From assembly GCF_003952485.1 (NCBI RefSeq), contig NZ_CP034447.1, positions 4,292,501-4,356,500 on the forward strand: a stretch of DNA of 64,000 nucleotides. The letters run 5' to 3'. The stretch comes from Mesorhizobium sp. M1E.F.Ca.ET.045.02.1.1. Lineage in GTDB: Bacteria > Pseudomonadota > Alphaproteobacteria > Rhizobiales > Rhizobiaceae. The first letter of the stretch is position 1; each line of letters starts with the position of its first letter. The translations under genes were made by a program, and so were the position numbers. The notes under the pieces are model-generated. The model saw only the letters and a list, made by a program, of their open reading frames with translations, was not told the DNA's origin and searched no databases. Below are positions 60,577 through 64,000 of the stretch, piece by piece.

Positions 60577-61941
60577 ATGGCGACTGGTCATTTCATCGAA
60601 GGCATTGCCGGCGGCCGGCTGTCTTCCGAGCAATATGCCGACAATTTTTCCGACCTGCATCCGCCGCTCGATCACCACGAGGCGCTGGTCGAGGCCGATC
60701 GCTGCTATTTCTGCTACGACGCGCCGTGCATGAATGCATGCCCGACCTCGATCGACATTCCGATGTTCATCCGGCAGATCGCGACCGGCAATCCGCTGGG
60801 CTCGGCCAAGACGATTTTCGATCAGAACATCCTTGGCGGCATGTGCGCTCGCGTCTGCCCGACAGAGACGCTGTGCGAAGAGGTCTGCGTGCGCGAGGTC
60901 GCGGAAGGCAAGCCGGTGCAGATCGGCCGGCTGCAGCGCTACGCGACCGACGTCGCGATGGACGAGGACAAGCAGTTCTACAAGCGCGCCGAGCCGACCG
61001 GAAAGACGGTCGCGGTGGTCGGCGCCGGGCCTTCGGGTCTAGCGGCGGCGCACCGCCTTGCCCGCCATGGCCATGACGTCACCATCCTCGAGGTGCGGCC
61101 GAAGGCCGGCGGCCTCAACGAATACGGCATCGCCGCCTATAAGAGCGTCGACGATTTCGCCCAGGCCGAGGTCGACTATGTCACCTCGATCGGCGGCATC
61201 GACATCCAGAACGGCAAGGCGCTCGGCCGCGACTTCCAGCTCTCGGACCTGATCCGCAACTATGACGCCGTGTTCCTCGGCATCGGGCTTGGCGGCGTCA
61301 ACGCGCTCAGCGCCGAAGGTGAGGATGCCGACGGTGTCGCCAACGCCGTCGAGTTCATCGCGGAACTCAGGCAAGCGAGCGATCTTTCCAGCCTGCCGGT
61401 CGGGCGGCGGGTTGTCGTCATCGGCGGCGGCATGACGGCGATCGATGCCGCGGTGCAGTCGAAGCTGCTCGGCGCCGAGGAGGTGACGATCTGCTACCGG
61501 CGGGGACAGGAGCATATGAACGCCTCCGGCTTCGAGCAGGACCTGGCCGCCGCCAACGGCGTCACCATCCGCCACTGGCTGCAGCCGAAGCGCGTCATTG
61601 CCGAGAACGGCAAGGTGTCGGCCATCGAGCTCGAATACACCGCGTTCGACGGCGAAAAGCTCGCCGGCACCGGCGAGCGGCTGACGCTCGCCGCCGACCA
61701 GGTGTTCAAGGCGATCGGCCAGAGTTTTACGCCCGCGGCGCTCAACGGCAGCGTCGCCTCTATCGAGCTCGAGGGCGGGCGCATCAAGGTCGACGCGGAA
61801 GGCCGCACATCGCTGGCGAAAGTCTGGGCGGGCGGCGACTGCATCTTCGGCGGCGACGACCTGACGGTTTCGGCCGTGGCGCAGGGTCGCGACGCCGCCG
61901 AGAGCATCCACCGGGCGCTGACCTCTAACGGGAGGGCATGA
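60577..61941 (+). CDS. preT: NAD-dependent dihydropyrimidine dehydrogenase subunit PreT
   Basis: A 454-residue flavoprotein, related to the small subunit of glutamate synthase. Together with PreA it reduces uracil and thymine. The N-terminal iron-sulfur ligands are visible (CYFCYDAPCMNACP and CARVCPTETLCEEVC), followed by two dinucleotide folds (VAVVGAGPSGLAAAHRLARHG and RVVVIGGGMTAIDAA) and GGDCIFGGDDLTVSAVAQGRDAA. The start at 60577 follows AGGGAACTGGA. It overlaps preA by four bases (ATGA). Confidence 0.93.
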   Translation: MATGHFIEGIAGGRLSSEQYADNFSDLHPPLDHHEALVEADRCYFCYDAPCMNACPTSIDIPMFIRQIATGNPLGSAKTIFDQNILGGMCARVCPTETLCEEVCVREVAEGKPVQIGRLQRYATDVAMDEDKQFYKRAEPTGKTVAVVGAGPSGLAAAHRLARHGHDVTILEVRPKAGGLNEYGIAAYKSVDDFAQAEVDYVTSIGGIDIQNGKALGRDFQLSDLIRNYDAVFLGIGLGGVNALSAEGEDADGVANAVEFIAELRQASDLSSLPVGRRVVVIGGGMTAIDAAVQSKLLGAEEVTICYRRGQEHMNASGFEQDLAAANGVTIRHWLQPKRVIAENGKVSAIELEYTAFDGEKLAGTGERLTLAADQVFKAIGQSFTPAALNGSVASIELEGGRIKVDAEGRTSLAKVWAGGDCIFGGDDLTVSAVAQGRDAAESIHRALTSNGRA

Positions 61942-63257
61942 GCATGGCAGACATCCGCAACACTTTCGTCGGCATCAAGTCGCCCAATCCGTTTTGGCTG
62001 GCTTCCGCGCCGCCGACCGACAAGGCCTACAATGTCGAGCGCGCCTTCAAGGCCGGCTGGGGCGGCGTGGTCTGGAAGACGCTTGGCGAAGAAGGGCCGC
62101 CGGTCGTCAACGTCAACGGCCCGCGTTACGGCGCGATCTGGGGCGCCGACCGCCGGCTGCTCGGCCTGAACAACATCGAGCTGATCACCGACCGCGACCT
62201 ACAGACCAATCTGCGCGAGATGAAGCAGGTGAAGATGAACTGGCCGGATCGGGCGCTGGTCGCCTCGATCATGGTGCCTTGCGAGGAGGAGAGCTGGAAG
62301 GCGATCCTGCCGCTGGTCGAGGAGACCGGCGCCGACGGCATCGAGCTCAATTTCGGCTGCCCGCACGGCATGAGCGAGCGCGGCATGGGCTCGGCGGTCG
62401 GCCAGGTACCGGAATATATCGAGATGGTGGTGCGCTGGTGCAAGCAGTACACGCGCATGCCCGTCATCACCAAGCTGACGCCCAACATCACCGATATCCG
62501 CAAGCCGGCGCGGGCGGCGAAGGCCGGCGGCACCGACGCGGTGTCGCTGATCAACACCATCAATTCGATCACCGGCGTCGATCTCGACAGTTTCGCGCCG
62601 CAGCCGACCATCGACGGCAAGGGCTCGCATGGCGGCTATTGCGGCCCGGCGGTGAAGCCGATCGCCATGAACATGGTGGCCGAGATCGCGCGCGATCCGG
62701 AAACGCATGGCCTGCCGATCTCCGGCATCGGCGGCATCACCACCTGGCGCGACGCTGCCGAATTCATGGCGCTCGGCGCCGGCAATGTGCAGGTCTGCAC
62801 AGCAGCGATGACCTACGGCTTCAAGATCGTGCAGGAAATGATCGCGGGGCTGGAGAACTGGATGGACGAGAAGGGCCACGCCTCGCTCTCCGACATCATC
62901 GGCCGCGCCACGCCCAACGTCACCGACTGGCAGTATCTCAACCTCAACTATGTCGCCAAGGCGCATATCGACCAGGATGCCTGCATCAAGTGCGGCCGCT
63001 GCCACATCGCCTGCGAGGATACCTCGCACCAGGCGATCACCAGCATGGTCGACGGCTTGAGGCATTTCGAGGTGATCGAGGCCGAATGCGTCGGCTGCAA
63101 CCTCTGCGTCAATGTCTGCCCGGTCGAAGGCTGCATCACCATGGAGCCGCTCGCGGCAGGCGCGATGGACCAACGCACCGGCAAGCCGGTGTCGCCGATC
63201 TATGCCAACTGGACGACGCACCCCAACAATCCGATGGCCAAGGTGGCGGCGGAGTAG
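61938..63257 (+). CDS. preA: NAD-dependent dihydropyrimidine dehydrogenase subunit PreA
   Basis: A 439-residue FMN TIM-barrel enzyme that reduces uracil and thymine, the first step of pyrimidine breakdown. Dihydroorotate-dehydrogenase-type marks are FWLASAPPTDKAYNVERAF, ELNFGCPHGMSERGMGSAVG and SGIGGITTWRDAAEFMALGAGNVQVCTA. The C-terminus has two 4Fe-4S clusters (CIKCGRCHIACE and CVGCNLCVNVCP). The start is the ATG at 61938, overlapping preT as ATGA; an ATG two codons further is possible. An intrinsic terminator follows. Confidence 0.94.
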   Translation: MSMADIRNTFVGIKSPNPFWLASAPPTDKAYNVERAFKAGWGGVVWKTLGEEGPPVVNVNGPRYGAIWGADRRLLGLNNIELITDRDLQTNLREMKQVKMNWPDRALVASIMVPCEEESWKAILPLVEETGADGIELNFGCPHGMSERGMGSAVGQVPEYIEMVVRWCKQYTRMPVITKLTPNITDIRKPARAAKAGGTDAVSLINTINSITGVDLDSFAPQPTIDGKGSHGGYCGPAVKPIAMNMVAEIARDPETHGLPISGIGGITTWRDAAEFMALGAGNVQVCTAAMTYGFKIVQEMIAGLENWMDEKGHASLSDIIGRATPNVTDWQYLNLNYVAKAHIDQDACIKCGRCHIACEDTSHQAITSMVDGLRHFEVIEAECVGCNLCVNVCPVEGCITMEPLAAGAMDQRTGKPVSPIYANWTTHPNNPMAKVAAE

Positions 63258-63284
63258 GTTTTCGTCTTTATCGGCTCGGATAAA

Positions 63285-63316
63285 TCGCCCCGTGCTCGCA
63301 CGGGACGATTTTTTTT
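63285..63316 (+). terminator. Intrinsic terminator after preA
   Basis: TCGCCCCGTGC-TC-GCACGGGACGA forms a ten-pair stem with one mismatch and is followed by a run of eight T. It lies 28 bases after the preA stop. Confidence 0.85.
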
Positions 63317-63380
63317 GCGCGCGCCGCTGTCATCTTTGTGTGCGCGACGATCATGCGCATGACGCTCAATCGTCGAAGCT

Positions 63381-63562
63381 GGCGCCGCCCCTCATCCCCC
63401 TGCCGGGACCTTCTCCCCGTATAGTGACGGGGAGAAGGGGCAGGCCGCGACCTCGGCGCTTTTCTTGCGACGCTGGAGATTGGCGAAATCGTTCAGGAAA
63501 GCGTCCCTCTCCCCGTCACTATACGGGGAGAGGATGCCGGCAGGCAGGTGAGGGGCGGCGCC
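63381..63562. repeat. Inverted pair of family C repeats
   Basis: The arms GGCGCCGCCCCTCATCC ... CTCCCCGTATAGTGACGGGG and CCCCGTCACTATACGGGGAG ... GGTGAGGGGCGGCGCC face each other across about 70 bases. This is the best-preserved pair of this family in the window. Confidence 0.88.
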
Positions 63563-63598
63563 GACCTTCGGATTGAAGTTGCCTTAACGGCTATTGCA

Positions 63599-63630
63599 GA
63601 TAAAAAATATCCATGATAAAAAATATCCAT
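63599..63630. promoter_or_regulatory. Tandem 16-base repeat upstream of the second Rrf2 gene
   Basis: GATAAAAAATATCCAT occurs twice back to back (63599-63614, 63615-63630), with a GATA ... TATC dyad in each copy. It lies 18 bases before the start codon of an Rrf2 regulator and is a probable autoregulatory operator. Confidence 0.6.
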
Positions 63631-63648
63631 GAATAGGAGCGGCAGGCC

Positions 63649-64000
63649 ATGAAGCTCGGAGAAGGCGTCGAAGCGGCGATCCACTGCGCCGCCATGCTTG
63701 TCGGCGTCGACGGCAACAGCACCATGTCGGGCGCCGCCATGGCCGAGGCCTTCGGCCTGTCGCCGAGCTATCTCTTGAAACATCTCAACCAGCTTACGGC
63801 GGCGCGTATCCTGGAATCGGTGCCGGGACCCGCCGGCGGCTACCGGCTGGCGCGGCCGGCCGAGCGCATCACGCTGCTCGACATCGTGCTGGCGGTCGAG
63901 GGCAGGGAGCCCGCCTTCCGCTGCGGCGAGATCCGCCAGCGCGGCCCGGTCAAAATAGACGCCTCGGCCTATGTGAAACCCTGCGGCATCAATGCCGCGA
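63649..64000 (+). CDS. Rrf2-family transcription regulator (truncated by the window end)
   Basis: The first 117 codons of a winged-helix regulator (KLGEGVEAAIHCAAMLVGVDG; FGLSPSYLLKHLNQLTAARILESVPGPAGGYRLARPAERITLLDIVLAVEG). Two Cys are visible in the later part (FRCGEI, VKPCGIN), but not a full cluster. The start at 63649 has a GGAG box about ten bases upstream. The tandem repeat at 63599-63630 probably is its own binding site. Confidence 0.85.
   Translation, partial: MKLGEGVEAAIHCAAMLVGVDGNSTMSGAAMAEAFGLSPSYLLKHLNQLTAARILESVPGPAGGYRLARPAERITLLDIVLAVEGREPAFRCGEIRQRGPVKIDASAYVKPCGINAA

Overview
The window looks like a chromosome segment of a high-GC alphaproteobacterium of the Hyphomicrobiales (Rhizobiales), most likely Mesorhizobium or a close Phyllobacteriaceae relative. 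This is an inference from gene style: many ABC importers, paired FadR-type regulators, a TamA/TamB pair, a PreT/PreA pair, and dispersed palindromic repeats of the kind common in that group. It was not checked against a database. I saw no rRNA, tRNA, transposase, phage gene, CRISPR array or replication origin.

Layout. (1) 1-6.3 kb: part of a sugar-type ABC importer (permease end and ATPase on minus, binding protein on plus), then two closely similar FadR-family regulators flanking a divergent pair of NAD(P)-dependent enzymes. Two matching palindromes in the two divergent promoter regions suggest one small sugar or sugar-acid regulon. (2) 6.3-8.0 kb: a DUF3175-like small protein and an MFS transporter. 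(3) 8.2-12.5 kb: a second carbohydrate ABC importer in which both permease halves are fused in one 749-residue protein, with a single-domain ATPase. (4) 12.7-19.4 kb: a LacI-family regulator, a 26-bp perfect palindrome, a third importer (binding protein, double ATPase, two permeases) and gluconokinase. Together they suggest a gluconate or related sugar-acid uptake operon. (5) 19.4-26.4 kb: an acyltransferase-fold orphan, an Rrf2 regulator and a sulfate importer (cysT-cysW-cysA) with a binding protein at each end. (6) 26.7-43.5 kb: cell envelope block with a D-Ala-D-Ala dipeptidase, PBP1C, a giant alpha-2-macroglobulin with a PAN/apple-like N-terminus, TamA, and a 2016-residue TamB carrying a large internal duplication. 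(7) 43.8-50.2 kb: a peptide/opine-type ABC importer with a Tat-exported binding protein. (8) 50.3-64 kb: an NAD(P)-binding reductase/LysR divergent pair, a lipoprotein transglycosylase, an MttB-family methyltransferase with a dimethylglycine-dehydrogenase-like flavoprotein, DoxX, VOC and ChaC-like proteins, the reductive pyrimidine pathway pair PreT/PreA, and the start of a second Rrf2 regulator.

Non-coding structure is unusually rich. At least four palindromic repeat families occur. The commonest is a two-hairpin composite found at six places, one of them a three-unit array with an exact 56-bp period. Some copies have been absorbed into genes: one encodes the last residues of an ABC ATPase, one appears to supply the start of the dipeptidase signal peptide, and one supplies the ribosome binding site of pbpC. 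Start sites and repeat boundaries were placed by eye.
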